From Pelomyxa schiedti (Eukaryota > Evosea > Pelobiontida > Pelomyxidae), in NCBI GenBank assembly GCA_020536535.1, contig JAHLWZ010000936.1:1-32845 (forward strand): a stretch of 32,845 nucleotides of DNA, in the 5' to 3' direction. The notes beneath the pieces are model-generated. The model was not told where the DNA came from and ran no database searches. It was given only the letters and a program-made list of their open reading frames with translations. Of the stretch, positions 8,523 through 20,897 are shown piece by piece. Numbering within the stretch: position 1 is the stretch's first letter; every line of letters starts with the position of its first letter. The position numbers and the translations under genes are program-made.

Positions 8523-11500
8523 CTAGGAACCTAGCTGCTTGAATGTGGCTAGCGCTCCTTGTAGTGCTTCGAGCCACTCCGCTTTGTCCTTTTGTTGTGT
8601 AGTGTAAGTGGAATTGGTTGTAAAGGTGTGGATTACCTCAGCGGATTTGGAAACGAGAATGAGGGAGAAGTTGGTGGTAACTACTTCGATGGCGTGTCCG
8701 TGGGTGCCGTCGGGGGCTTCTGTGGTGCGTCGGTAAGAAAGATAAACTGTGGAAGGAAATTACCCCAATCGTTTTCTATGACTTCCTCGAAATCGGCTAC
8801 AAAGAACGATGAGCGGAATGTGAAAACTTTATCCTCTGCTCTGGCCGGTTTTTTGTATGTAGTGAATATCTGAAGAGGGTTACAGCAATGGAGCGATGTT
8901 ACCAACTTACCAGGCGATCGTTAAACAAGAAGAAATATGTGTCCTCCAATCCTGCATCGGCTATTACCAGAAATCCTTCCCGCAAATAGACCCCTGTCAA
9001 AGGCTACATCCCGGTAAGTTTGAGGTTGCCTTCCCAAGAGAATGTACATCAAATGACCCTGCAATAGATTCCTCAATGAATTGAACCTTCCTGTTGTTGT
9101 CGGTAAGTGCCCAGCAATCCCCCACGGATACAACAGCCGATTTGAACATCCGGAGTGCAACTTCAATTAACGGGAAATCGTCATGTGTGTGGGGAGTTGC
9201 TTGTAACAGCTCTTGCAGATACAGTTTATATATCTACATTTGAGTGAAACAGGAGATAAAATATGAATTAGGACACACATGCACTCGCCGTATGGGCATA
9301 CTGATGAATGCATGGAAATCTTTGCCCCACTTTTGCTCACAGGTCTGAAATACTTAGAGGGACATTATATTGATTAATCTAATGCATACGATAAGTAAAG
9401 CAGCAAACGCCTTGTTGGTATGACGAAGTGTTTGTACTGTTGGAAAAGAATTTTCGGAGTTGGCTGCATAGTCTGCATACAGCTTTGGTAGCCATTCCAT
9501 CTGGATACAGTGAGAACCAAACAAAGTAGAAAACATTCAGTTGCCTTGGTTGTAAATATGTCTCCCAATTTGTGCGCCGAGTTGAAGGAACTTAAGCGTT
9601 CTTGAATGTTAAGAAGCAACATGGTATGGTGGGTTACAATTGCTTCCTTTAGTTGCATGACTTAATGTGTAAAAATTGGGAAGGAGGATACGAAATGAGA
9701 AAAAACTATTGCCATTTCCTCCCGGTTCAAAATTTGTTTTGGTGTGCCCAAAGCGTTCTTAATTGGTATTATCATATCCTAAAACAGTAAAAAAGGGAAA
9801 TACTGTATAAATAGGGAACCTCCAATAACTGGGTAAGAGAAGTAACGTATGCATTCTCGGATTTCAAGAGTGCACTGGCAACGTAACACCGAAACCTCTC
9901 TGGTCCCACTGTACTGGTTAGATAAGGCCGGTGCGAACACATGCTTCATACATTGCTTTTGAATGAAACTCATGTCTAGAGACGTTTGTATGCCTTGCAA
10001 GAAGCGAGAAATTGGCTCAACGGAGCCAAACACGATGTCCATTGGTGTACATGTAGGTGGGGAATTGCATAACTCAGAAACTAATTGAACAACAAGAGCG
10101 GCATTTTGTAGTTTGTGCCTGAAAAAGGGTCATTCAAAAAGGCAATACGAATGGGGTTTACCATGGAAGTGTAGGAATTAGTTCATAAAAGCCTATATTT
10201 TGACCAATCAATTCCTCAATCAAGAAGAAAAGATTGGTACTATCCTGCGAAAGGGTGAACATATTACAGCTAGGTTTGCGATTTACACAAAAATCTTGCT
10301 TTGGGTCAACAATCTTTTTTCCTTGTCGCTCAAGAAAGGAGTTTACCCAAGCAAAGAGATGGGTACCCTGGCGAGTGAGCTCGAAAAGTACTGACTTACG
10401 AAAACAAAGTACCTGGCTTGCAGGTACCGATGCTGAGGATGACGAGGTCGTAACAGTATTTGCTCTGGCAGCGGCTAATATAGAATTAGGGCGATGCACA
10501 GGTGCAGGCGGCTGTGCTGGTGCGGTTATCTTTGGGCCAGTGTAAGTGGGCTGTTTCACCGCCCAGTTGAACAAGTCTTTTATTGGTTGGGTCAGTTGCA
10601 TACAAGAACAGCGAAATACTGAAACATGTACCTTGAATGTGGATAAGAACTGCCAAACTATTTCGACTTTGAACAAGATCGGATACAGCAAACAGAGATT
10701 TCAGAGTAATACCAACAGAAGTACAGGCCCCCAAGTACACAGCAACATTCCTCTGAATAACTTTAATTTACAAAGTCGTGAATGATGGAAAAAAGTCACC
10801 TCCATTTCAGGTTGGGTCAATATCTTTCCCGGGCTTGGAATGATAATTTTTGACGGTGGAATGGTGTTTGGGACGATCTTATTGAGCAGTCTGCAACGAA
10901 TGAGGAAAGAACAGAGCATAAATTGTAACGCACTGACATAGCAGTACTCCATCCTTCATAGAGGCAATGCAGTTTCGTGGGAGTGAAATCCCAAGCATAG
11001 CATTAATCCAACTCCTGATTTGAGCATCGGCTTCGGGGTCGATCTGTGGAAACTTGGCTGGGGAACTGGTTTTTAGTGAAGACTACCTGGTCAAAAGTAG
11101 ATATTCTTCTTGGGGCAAGAAGGGAAGCTCTCGAAACCGGCCTCTTATTTAGGCTGCCAGTGGAGGGAACTGAGGGGCTGGCAGACTCCTCCGTACCTGT
11201 CCAAACTGGATGCACGCTCCTCCGCTTGGTTTGCAGTTCCCTAAATATTATGCAAGTCAAATAAGCAAAAGGAGTCACAAGGAAAAGATACGCTCTTGAT
11301 TGCTCTGCTGGAAGAGTCTGAAATAACGATGAGAAATGGAAAGAGGAAGGGGGCCATACAATTTTGATTCCTGAATACCATGAACACTTACTAATAAAGG
11401 CTGCGAATTTAAGAAGACATTGAATGGTCTAGTATAGGTCATCTAACGACTTTAACGGGGAAACAAACAGTTTGCAGATTCCTCCCTTCATAGAATTCTC

Positions 11501-12032
11501 CAGCAGCGAAAATCTGTTCACTGTATCCGAGTGCTAGAGAAGTGAGAAACGGTAGACTGGGGAGGAACACACAAACTGCCGATTTAAGGAAGCTCTCGAG
11601 GTTTTCCATGTGCTTGAATGTAAAATGGGATTTATTTATTTTGCTGATTGTGTTCGGCTTAATTTTATTTATCAACCTTGCAACATATTAGAAACGAGGG
11701 AAAAAATCATCAACCTAAAACTTACTCGCAAAGGATTTGCCCATCTTTACACGACGAGTGAAATTCACCCTCGCTTGACGGTATGTCTTTCTCCAACATT
11801 TGAGCCATCCACTTGACCAAAGTCATCAACTAGCATAGACAGTTGGTTAACCAACAAACTTGAGCGAAATTGATCTCACCTGACTTGGCGTGGACGCTGT
11901 GGTCGATGCAGGCTCTGCAAAACGAAGTGAACAACACTAACACCACCACAAAAATCGTGACGTACCAGTGGTAGATCCGGACGCGCTTGCGGTCTGCGGG
12001 CCACCCCGGTGCCCACTCAATGCATTTATCAT
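8523..12032 (-). CDS. Trix-like RhoGEF: three calponin-homology domains, DH and PH
   Basis: I traced an ATG at 12032 through about 24 exons to a TAG at 8525-8523, giving roughly 810 residues. CH1 (about 35-135) has LVKWMAQMLEK, DGQILCELINK, ENLESFLKSA and LGYSEQIF. CH2 (about 190-305) has IRSWINAML, DGVLLCQLLNK and NVAVYLGACTSVG. CH3 (about 350-455) has HLFAWVNSFLERQG and NLFFLIEEL. The DH domain (about 470-650) has LLKSENAYVTSL, KLGDIF, LYADYAANSENSF and IYKLYLQELLQATPHTHDDF. The PH domain (about 680-805) has REGFLVIAD, TYFFLFNDRL and the helix DKAEWLEALQGAL. This is the order of Dictyostelium Trix, an actin-associated Rho-family exchange factor. The predicted role is therefore GDP/GTP exchange on a Rac-type GTPase at actin. 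Linkers are Pro/Ser/Thr-rich. The exact edges of the exon between LQT and TLPAEQ are uncertain. Confidence 0.85.
9501..9544 (-). other. candidate GC-AG intron in the RhoGEF gene
   Basis: Reading the minus strand, ACCAAG is followed by GCAACTG and the segment ends TATCCAG before ATGGAATGG. Removing these 44 nt joins KLGDIFTTK to MEWLPKLYADY in frame, exactly where the DH helix continues. No phase-compatible GT donor is available nearby. Confidence 0.6.
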
Positions 12033-12254
12033 CCCCGAATATTTGTTTTCTTTTGAACCGGTGATCGTGTTAGTCGAACACCGAATCTGTCAATTGGCGC
12101 CTGTCAGAACTGACACCAGTTACCTGCCCCCTCACACATATATACGGAAACTTCACTACGAGAATCTTTTCACTTGTCAAACACCAGCTGTTTCGGACTT
12201 CTGTGGCGCCACAGACAAAAGCAATTTTGTCTCAACCACCGGTGGCCACAACAG
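12033..12254. promoter_or_regulatory. divergent intergenic region between the RhoGEF and acetyltransferase genes
   Basis: The two genes start 222 bp apart on opposite strands. A TATA-like ACATATATACGG lies near 12135. That is about 120 bp upstream of the plus-strand ATG and about 100 bp upstream of the minus-strand one. Assignment to either gene is uncertain. Confidence 0.4.
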
Positions 12255-13308
12255 ATGGACAGTACAAATGCACGCAGTACGGCCAGCGATGACGTGTGCG
12301 TGAGAAAAATGACCGAGGGCGATCTTACTGCCGTCGAGCGACTACACGTACAACGACGAACGTCGCTCTCCCTTTTCTTGAATTAACCAATATCTTGTAG
12401 CTGGAGCTGTTTCCTGTGGTTTACGGGCCTTCGTTTTACAGAAGGCTGCTGAGGCCCAGCATATTCGCGCTCGTGGCCGAAACCATGCAGCCCAGCGGCC
12501 AAAAAATGGTTATTGGAGTGGCTACTGCACGCATCCTTGGCTCCGATTCACAGGACGACGCCGAGGACGGTTTCGACGAGTGCTGTGGCTGGCTCTGCTC
12601 GTTTTTTCCTATCATCAAGCCTGATGTTGGATGTACGCCAACTGTGCCAGCTCTATCTATATACAGCTTATTTTCTATGTAGATATCTAATCACAAATAT
12701 ACTCAATGACTTAGATATAATGACAATTGGTGTCACCGGCTCTTGTAGAAGAACTGTATGTTTCACTGTTAAATTCTTCCGATTTCTCATCACTCTTTAG
12801 GGAGTAGGATCTCTTCTTCTCCAGGTTCTACATAATCCCAATTGCGACCCAATTTATATTGTAAATAGGCTATTTCTGACACTCTCATAGCCCATGGGGC
12901 CCACACTATAACCCTTCACGTTAAAGTTGGTAAAACTCAGCCCCCTTTCACCTAGTGACCTTCTCAATTGCAACCACAGGTAACAACAGTGCACTGTCAT
13001 TCTACCGGCGCCACAACTTCCAAGTAGTAACCCGCCTCACAAACTACTATGACTTCTCAGCTTACATCAGCAACCCACCACAACACCCACAACAACCACA
13101 ATCAATAACAACAACGAGCAGTTCCAGCTCATCACCACACAACAACCACCAACACCAACAAACACCACAGTGGGACTACAAGTCACTAAGCCGTGATGCA
13201 CTGCACCTGAGGCTGGAACTGCAACACCCACAATGGTCCTGGGGGAGCCTGTTCAGCTTCAATTGGGCTCACAGAAAGACCATTGATACCAACATCAAAA
13301 GTGTTTGA
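12255..13308 (+). CDS. GNAT N-acetyltransferase, NAA60-like
   Basis: Six exons (12255-12347, 12401-12632, 12715-12755, 12801-12824, 12869-12929, 12980-13308) join in phase to about 259 residues. The order of landmarks follows N-alpha-acetyltransferase 60: LELFPVVYGPSFYRRLL near residue 32, the strand YIMTIGVTG, the acetyl-CoA loop RRTGVGSLLL, then ITLHVKVGNNSALSFYRR and FQVVTRLTNYY. In that family the enzyme acetylates N-termini of membrane proteins facing the cytosol, and the C-terminus binds Golgi membrane. Here the tail after the GNAT core has a Gln/Pro/Ser/His-rich spacer and then a Trp-rich end (WSWGSLFSFNW), which could be the membrane-contacting part (inference). A related NAA50-type role cannot be excluded. 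Confidence 0.78.
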
Positions 13309-13897
13309 TGCTTGAAGAAGTGTGCAGGGATACAAAATTTTTCTAAACGGTACCACCAACCACAAAGCACCTTTTTGGGGTGCACGACGGCCGGGCAACA
13401 CTGCCAAGAATTTTGGAGTCTCCAGAGGGACATTCTACAAGGGCGCCAATTGACGAGCGCCGCACTCAGGACCGCAAGGGGTTCAATCGTATTTCGGGGA
13501 ATCAGATTTAATTTGGTCTCCGAAAAAACAAGACAAACAACAAAGGGGCTGCGGAAATGAACACGATGTGGTGTGCGCGCGGCTACCAACGCCATATCTT
13601 CGCTCACCAAAGAACAAACACCAAGCAAACAAAGACGCAACAACGCTCAACTAAAACTTTCGCTGTCCTTTTTTTTTTTTTTTTTCTCCCCCCTCCCGTT
13701 GGGTGTTTAACCTCTTACTTCCTTTTTTTTTCCATATATTTTAACCACGCTGTAGGGACTTAGAGGAGAGCACATCGCCCACACCAAACAACAACAACAA
13801 CAACCCGGTTGGGCGATCACCGTCGCCCACTTCCAACGGGGTGATCGCCGCGCACCATACGACCACAACGGCGCCTGGGGCCGCCGTCGGCTCCGCG
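13309..13897. other. intergenic and 5' leader of the phosphorylase gene
   Basis: The stretch includes long T runs (13668-13685 and about 13722-13730), a CTGTAG acceptor-like site ending near 13754 and a CAA repeat at about 13782-13804. The phosphorylase frame is open back to that acceptor (encoding DLEESTSPTP and then an Asn run), but without an ATG. A short first exon may therefore lie here. The ATGs at 13557 and 13566 do not join in the right phase with the obvious donor. No other gene is supported. Confidence 0.45.
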
Positions 13898-16800
13898 ATG
13901 GGGACCCCCGTGTCGTCCTCCACGACGACGCCGGTGCCGATGACCAGGCTGAACCACAGCGCTTCGGGCGGGTCTATTAGCAACATGGCTCTGTCTGGGT
14001 CCGGCATGACTAGCCCTTACGGTACCACTCCCCAGGGCGGGATGATGATGTTCATGCCCAACTCTCCTCCTGTATCCATGGCAATGTTCGACCAGCAGTT
14101 CCCCGGAATGGGCATGGGAATGGGAATGGGAATGGGGATGGGGATGGGGATGGGGATGCCTATGCAGGCGCCGATGGGTGGAAGCCAGACAATGCCTTTG
14201 TCAATTGGGAACAGGGGAATGATGAATTCTTCTGAGCTGTCCCCGATCGGCTACTACAATCCCGCCATGATACTGGGCTCGAGCCCTGGTGCTGGAATAC
14301 AGTTTGAATCCCAAGCGTGGAGGGAAGTTTCGATGCGGTTACAGCAACAGCAACAATATATGCAGCCACCACAGCCTCCCACCTCCGAGCCGTCGACTGT
14401 TAGAAGAAGTTTGCAAACTTATTTAGTGTATTGTGCCTAATTTTCCTTTTTCAGGTTCTCTTGACCGTATTGGTGGCAACCGTGAACAGCGCCAGACCCT
14501 TCTATGGGCCTACCTTTCTTCTTACTTGGACACCGATCCAGACTCCCTGCAGAGTCAATTTGTCCACCATGTCGAGTACACTTTAGCTCTAACAAGAGCA
14601 CAACTTAGCAACGCCTCTGCCTTCCAGGCACTGGCTTTCTGGTTCGTTTTTTACTGCCTTCTCTTTGTCTCCTTACTTTCTTTAGTCTCAGGGATAGATT
14701 GATTGAGCGGTGGAAGGTTCCTTTCATATTTTCCCCCGCCTTAGCTAACTAAACAAACTCAAGGATACTGAAAGAAATTTCCGACATGCCAACGTCAAGC
14801 ACGTATGAATATGATTCTGTAGAAGTTTATTAAGTTGAATTTGATAGATTTGTTACCTCAGTTTGGAATACCTCCTTGGAAGATCTCTTCAGGTTGGAAG
14901 GAGAAACTGCATGAATACTAACAATATTCAGAATACTGTTCTAAATTTGAAACTCAAGAAGAAATACTCCAAGGCTTTGAAAAATCTGGGCGTTTCTCTG
15001 GAAAACCTCTATGACGAGGTTCGTGCCCTCCCAGACTTTCTTTTCCACCAACCAACAGTAGGAATTGGATGCTGGACTGGGAAATGGTGGTCTGGGCCGT
15101 CTTGCTGCCTGTAACTATATTGAACTTTGTTTTGGGTTTTTAATGTGCTGAAGGTTTCCTGGACAGCATGGCAACGTTGAACTATCCTGCTTGGGGCTAT
15201 GGCCTAAGGTTATTCATCGCTATCACTCTTTTAACCTCGCCAATTTCCCCTAGATATAGCTATGGTATGTTTTATCAAACCTTCAACAAAGAAGGGGAAC
15301 AAGTCGAAACCCCTGACTATTGGTTGAACTTTGGTAATCCTTGGGAGATACAACGACTTGATATTCAATTGCCAATTCGATTTGGTGGTGTTGTGAGGGA
15401 AGTTGGCACTGGAAGTTCCCACGCTCCGGCAAAGGTTTGCGTTACTGATCACCCAAGTAAAGCCTTACCTTGCACAGTGTGTTTGGGAAGGAGGTGACTT
15501 TTGCATAGCACTGGCATATGTAACCTCCTGTTAACAACCAACAAGAAAACTTTTTAACCGCTAGCAGGATTTTCCTATTTCTGGATACAATACTTATAAT
15601 ACCATCAATCTGCGGCTTTGGAGCAGTAAGCCTTCCAGTGAATTCGACTTAGGTAACGAAGTAAGATTATAAACACTCCTTAACATAAATCAGAGGCTTT
15701 CAACAAGGGTGATTACTATAAGGCGGTCGAGGTAAATTTGTATCACAATTCGTTTTTCTAATGCACACAACCTAGAACAAACAAGAGTCAGAAAATATCA
15801 CCAATGTATCTCTCCCATTGTAGGTGTCGTGTATTTATGTAACTTTTATTAGGTCCTATATCCCAATGATAATACTTCGAGTGGAAAAACCCTTCGTTTG
15901 AAACAACAATATTTCTTTGTTGCCGCTACTCTAAGAGATATTATGACACGATTCAAACTGCGCCCTCGTTCCATACACGATTTTCCGAAATTTGTATGAG
16001 TTTAGTCAATGTAAACTTTCACTTACTCAATCTAGGTCAGTATTCAACTCAATGACACACACCCAGCATTAGGAATAGCCGAGATGATGCGTCTACTTTT
16101 TGATGATGAGGGTATCTCATGGATAGACGCTTGGCGAATTACTGTCCAAACATTCTCGTACACAAATCACACAGTGCTTCCAGAAGCACTGGAGAAATGG
16201 CCAGTTGACATCGTTCAAAAGCTTCTCCCAAGAAATATGAAAATCATCTTTGACATGTATGTCCCTGACTGAGTCACTCTCCATTGACAGTGGTATAGAA
16301 ACCATTATTTCTTGCGTTTGGTGGCACAAGTTTGGCCTGGTGACCTTGACAAGCAAAGACGCCTTTCCATTATTGAAGAAAATCCAAGAAATGTAACTCT
16401 CGCAACTTGGAAATATCCTAAACTCCCCAGGTTCGTATGGCACACTTGGCTATTGTCGGTTCACACACAGTGAATGGGGTTGCTCAAATTCACTCAGACT
16501 TACTAAAAACGAATGTTTTCCCTGAGTTCTATTACTTATGGTGTGATTGTTTCGCACTCCAGTAAAATCTCAACTCCTCAGGTCTAAGAAGTTCCAAAAT
16601 AAAACTAATGGTGTAACACCAAGACGATGGCTTTTCCAGGGTGCGTATAACACAAGTAGTAAAACGACCAAAATAACTCATGTAGCCAATCCGTCATTGT
16701 CTTCATTGATCCGCTCCACACTTAGTGATAGTCTTGCTTGGGTTACAAATGCAGCACTACTCAAGAACTTAGAGGTCTTTGCTGATGATGATATATTTTT

Positions 16801-18321
16801 AAAGAAATGGGCCCAATGCAAGCTCGACAACAAGGTTTTTTTTTTTGCAAAAAACAAAGGAATCTCAACTGGATCGAAGGAGCGTCTTGCCACATATGTT
16901 TCAAAAACACTTGGGATTACTATAAAACCATCCTCCCTCTTTGATGTGCAAGCCAAGAGATTCCATGAATATAAAAGGCAACTAATGAATGCATTCTGGT
17001 GTGTTCCCTTTCTTTAAGTTCGTTTTGCCCACAAGTTCCTAGTATAATTCACCGCTGGTATTCAATTAAAAGCATGACTCCCGCACAGAAAACTCAAGTT
17101 GTCCCCCGAGTGATAATCATTGGAGGTTTTCGATTTATTTCTTCAAGCCATGAAATAACGGGATACAGGGAAATCCGCACCAGGATACGCCAACGCAAAG
17201 CTCATAATCAAAGTTCCACTCTCCTTCTTATACTTCTATCTGTAACTACTAATTATAGCTTATGAATCGGATTGCTGTGGTTATTAACAATGACGCGGAG
17301 GTGGGGGATCTGCTAAAGCTAGTTTTTTTGCCCAACTACTGTGTGAGTGTTGCTGAAATACTCATCCCAGCCAGTGATATCAGCCAGCATATCAGTACTG
17401 CTGGAATGGAAGCTTCTGGCACAAGGTGAGGAAAACCATAACGTTCTTGTACCAACACCTTTTTAGTAACATGAAATTCGCTCTGAATGGAGGGCTTCTT
17501 CTCGGGACAATGGATGGTGCCAACATTGAAATCCGGGAGGAAATAGGCCATGAGAACATTTTCATTTTTGGAACACTTGCGGCAGATGTGAATGCCAGAC
17601 GGTTGTTCTGGAAACCCTGTGCTTCTCGTTTATTTACGCTTTTTTTTAGAGCTAGTCCCCCAAGAGTGGTAGACCCAAGACTCTTGACTGTTTTCTCACT
17701 CATCCGGAGTGGGGTCTTTGGTTGTGCTGGTGAGTTCCAGAAATTGATCGACTCCGTTGAAGGAACTAAAGACTATTACATTGTTTGTCACGATTTCCCT
17801 CTTTGTAAGTTGCATGCGCAAGTTGTCGTACTCCACTAACAATACACAAGATTTGAAAGCACAAGAAGAGGTGGACGAAGCATTTAAAGATCCAATGCGA
17901 TGGGCTAGAATGAGTCTTCTTTCTACTGCCCGAATGGGTAAATTCTCCTCGGACCGCTCAATTCAAGAGTATGCCGAGCAGATATGGCACATAGAGGTTT
18001 TACACTTTTCTTTTGCCGTTACAAGGCCACTGATTTTACACATAGCCGTGCAAACTGGAAGCTCCGGCCCGTATCTCTCTGGGAACAATGTCAAGCACCA
18101 CCTTCGCGGAAGAAACCACACCACCTTCCGGAGCGGACTGCACCGCGCAACAACCACAAGGCGGACTAATGCCATATGCCCCAGTATTAACCGGCAATGT
18201 CACACCCCCTACCATATCACCATCTTCATCGCCGCTGGCACACATAACAATAACACCCCCGACTCCCTCCTCCACAAGCGGTGGCCTCAGTGGCATGTTC
18301 AAGCCTTCTGGTGGCAATTGA
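13898..18321 (+). CDS. glycogen phosphorylase (alpha-1,4-glucan phosphorylase)
   Basis: About 26 introns were removed by eye, giving a complete family GT35 protein. The enzyme releases glucose 1-phosphate from glycogen using pyridoxal phosphate. Landmarks in order: [176 protein letters not shown] and [10 protein letters not shown]. The PLP lysine is the K of SNMK. Two oddities: an N-terminal extension of about 170 residues containing a Gly-Met repeat, and a Pro/Ser/Thr-rich C-terminal tail of about 80 residues after IWHIEP. Start at 13898 is the first in-frame ATG; an upstream exon is possible. It is likely cytosolic. Confidence 0.92.
14108..14160 (+). repeat. hexanucleotide repeat coding for a Gly-Met run
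   Basis: ATGGGN is repeated eight times in a row and encodes alternating Met-Gly in the N-terminal extension of the phosphorylase. Third positions shift from C to A to G along the array, so it is slightly degenerate. Confidence 0.9.
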
Positions 18322-18693
18322 ATTTGAAAATAGAAGCTACTACCTACAAACAGGTAACTTTTGTTTACCTTTCTAAGATACATAGCAAGATCTTGATAAA
18401 GGAGAATGATAGAAATAGATATAAATATGAAAACACACAGCCATCACATGCCACCCCACAATTTATTCACTGGGCCATTTGCGCACCACTAAGTTCGAGC
18501 TAGGAGTCGACATTCCGCACTGGCCAATAATGCCCCAAATGATGAAACACAACCATGCTAATTCTTAACACCATTGCCGATTCATCGTTTCTCATCTCTC
18601 TGAGTCTTTTTTTTTCTTTGTATTTATTTGTTTTTTAGTCCATCACTGTCGTTCCTTAGCCTAAAAACCCCTTCATCAATTTTTGTTGTACCT
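18322..18693. other. intergenic between phosphorylase and decarboxylase genes
   Basis: AT-rich 3' flank of the phosphorylase, followed from about 18590 by T-rich sequence just upstream of the decarboxylase ATG. I see no coding frame, canonical AATAAA or structured RNA here. Confidence 0.5.
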
Positions 18694-20761
18694 ATGGACA
18701 CCAACAACACAGGGACTACTACTTCACAACAACCATCACAAATAACAAACAGCAACAATTGTGGTGGTGATGAAGACATGAGGCTGCTGGAAATGGTGAC
18801 AGGGCTGGTTTCAGAGTACCTCATCAGCAACAGTGGTAATGATTGTAACCCCGTGAAGCCACTCGCGGCTTGGCCTGTGTTTGGTTTCAAGTTGGATGGG
18901 TCACCATTGTGTGATGATGTTGCTGCTGTAGTGGCACCGCCCTCTTCTAATGCTGGCATACATGACGCCAGTACAAGCACCAAGAGCAGTTGCACCGGTA
19001 CTACTTGCTGTTCTGGGAGTGGTTGTGGTGGGGGAAGGAATGGCAAGTTGATGGAGATTATGAGGAGGTACTTGTACTTGCAGCCATGCACGAGGAGCCC
19101 TGGGTTCTCTAATCAGCTTTACAGCTGTGCTAGGCTACCTGGATTGATGGCCGGTACGTGCATTCGGCATTGCACCCTGTCTATCTTGAAAGATATAATT
19201 CAGTTTTTCCGGGTTTATCACTGATTTCCGCTTCAAGCTATTGTATCCACTATACACAATACTTCGATAGCAACATTTGAGGTGTCTCCTGTTGCAACTA
19301 TGATGGAGCATGATATTCTCCAAAGGACTGCTTTATTATTGGGCTGGACTGCCGATGCGGACACGAAACCTGATGGAGTAATGACCTCAGGTGGTAGTAA
19401 CTCAAATGTACCTGTTTCCATTATCGCAATTTAACACTAACACCCAAATTCTAGTTAATGGCCATGCTCTGCGCGCGATATAGAGTATGTCCGCAGTGTA
19501 ACCGGACTGGCTGGGCCAATGCGGGGGTTTTAACTTGCTTTGTCAGCACCCAGGCACACTATTCTTTTGAAAAGGCTGCCCTCACCCTTGGACTTGGATT
19601 AGACAACGTTCGTAAGGTAAGCAATCTCCATTTGGACTCGTTCTGATTTTCTACAGGTTGCCTCTGATGATAGAGGAAGAATGATTCCAGCAATGTTGGA
19701 CGATGCAATACACTCCAGTATCGAACGTGGTGAGAAGCCGTTCATTGTTTGTGCAACAGCGGTATACATTTCCTATTTCCCAAATAAAATAGCTAAGGTA
19801 ATTACACAGGGTAGTACGGTCTTGGGTGCCTTCGATCCGATTCTGGAAATTGCCGCCATTACCAAGAAGTATAACCTTTGGCTCCGTGCGCAAAATTCAA
19901 TCTCTTTTTAGCGTCAATCAACACAAAAAAAGATGTTGATGGAGCCTGGGGAGGACCTGTTCTCTTCAGCCAAAATTCTGGACCAACCCTCCTGCGTGGT
20001 AATTTTCTCTTTGGAGGTTATTGTTGAAGTTCACCTACAAAGGGATTAATCTAGCGGACTCCTTTACCATCGATTTCCACAAACTGCTGGGGGTTCCGCT
20101 TATGGCCGCAGTGTTCGTTACCAAACACAAGCAGCTACTCCTCGATTCCGTATCATTGCACTCTAATACAACAAGCTACCAGCTTCACGCCGAGAGCGAG
20201 GTGAATTCATTCCCCCAAAAGAACCCGCACCGATCCAAAACTTAACCAATTCAGGGGCCTGATACCGGAACCAAATCACTTGCAACTGCCCGCGTTGCCG
20301 ACGCATTCAAGCTGTGGATGACATGGAAGGTACTTGGAGATTCCGGCTTTGGCGCAGCAGTCGATAGAGCCATGTCTCTAGCACGCGAACTTGTCCGGAT
20401 CATACGTTCCGAACCAGAACTGGAACTTCTGAATGACCCGCAGTTCGTCAACGTCTGCTTCCGCTTCATTGGAACCAAAACAGCCTGCTCCACTGAATCA
20501 ACAGGAACCCCACAAGGCAGAGACGAGTACCTTAACGATCTGAACCTGCGCGCCAGGAAGCTACTTATGCAGGACGGTCGGTACATGGTCAACTATGCAT
20601 ATGTAATACATGGCAGTTCGACAGTGTTGGCGTTCAGATACGTGTGTGTCAGCTGTGCTCTTGAGCCACACCACCTCCCTGATATAGTAGCCGTGATTCT
20701 TATATGTTGCCGGGAGGCTGCAACCTCGTTATCCGACTCTCAGCTGCAAAAAACCAGCTGA
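18694..20761 (+). CDS. group II pyridoxal-phosphate-dependent amino acid decarboxylase
   Basis: Eight exons with seven short introns; the first exon is 18694-19153. Landmarks of the glutamate/cysteine-sulfinate/aromatic amino acid decarboxylase family appear in order: PGFSNQLYS, TFEVSPVATMMEHDIL, DGVMTSGGSNSNLMAML, QAHYSFEKAALTLGLG, KPFIVCATAGSTVLGAFDPI, NLWLHVDGAWGGPVLFS and ADSFTIDFHKLLGVPLM. The Lys of DFHK is the expected Schiff-base residue, and His-Val-Asp-Gly-Ala is the cofactor-stacking region. The C-terminal part contains LWMTWKVLGDSGFG. The N-terminal 120 residues are Thr/Asn/Ser/Cys-rich and not conserved. Substrate is not determined; glutamate or cysteine sulfinate is more likely than aromatic amino acids, from the general look of the motifs. 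Confidence 0.85.
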
Positions 20762-20897
20762 GAAGAAAGAGACTTTTTGATGTAATGGCTCTCTGGCTCC
20801 ATTTCTATTAAAAATAATCAACAGAACGGAACGCTGGCATCATCAAGAGGCATAAAAAACGATTGGTTTTTCTCGCAAGGAAGAGGGCCGATAAAAA

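Noticed and set aside
8592-8873. Gly-rich plus-strand frame of 93 codons
   Set aside because: It is the antisense shadow of PH-domain exons of the minus-strand RhoGEF.
12825-12868. Extending exon 4 of the acetyltransferase through this stretch
   Set aside because: It ends in a stop and cannot be joined in phase to the next GNAT strand, while excising it joins LLLQ to AISDTLIAHG in frame.
13269-13643. A 124-codon minus-strand frame
   Set aside because: It starts from a non-ATG codon, overlaps the end of the acetyltransferase gene and shows no coding-like pattern or motif.
13898-18321. Broken phosphorylase frames as a pseudogene
   Set aside because: Every break coincides with a GT...AG segment of about 40-60 nt whose removal restores canonical motifs, including the PLP site.
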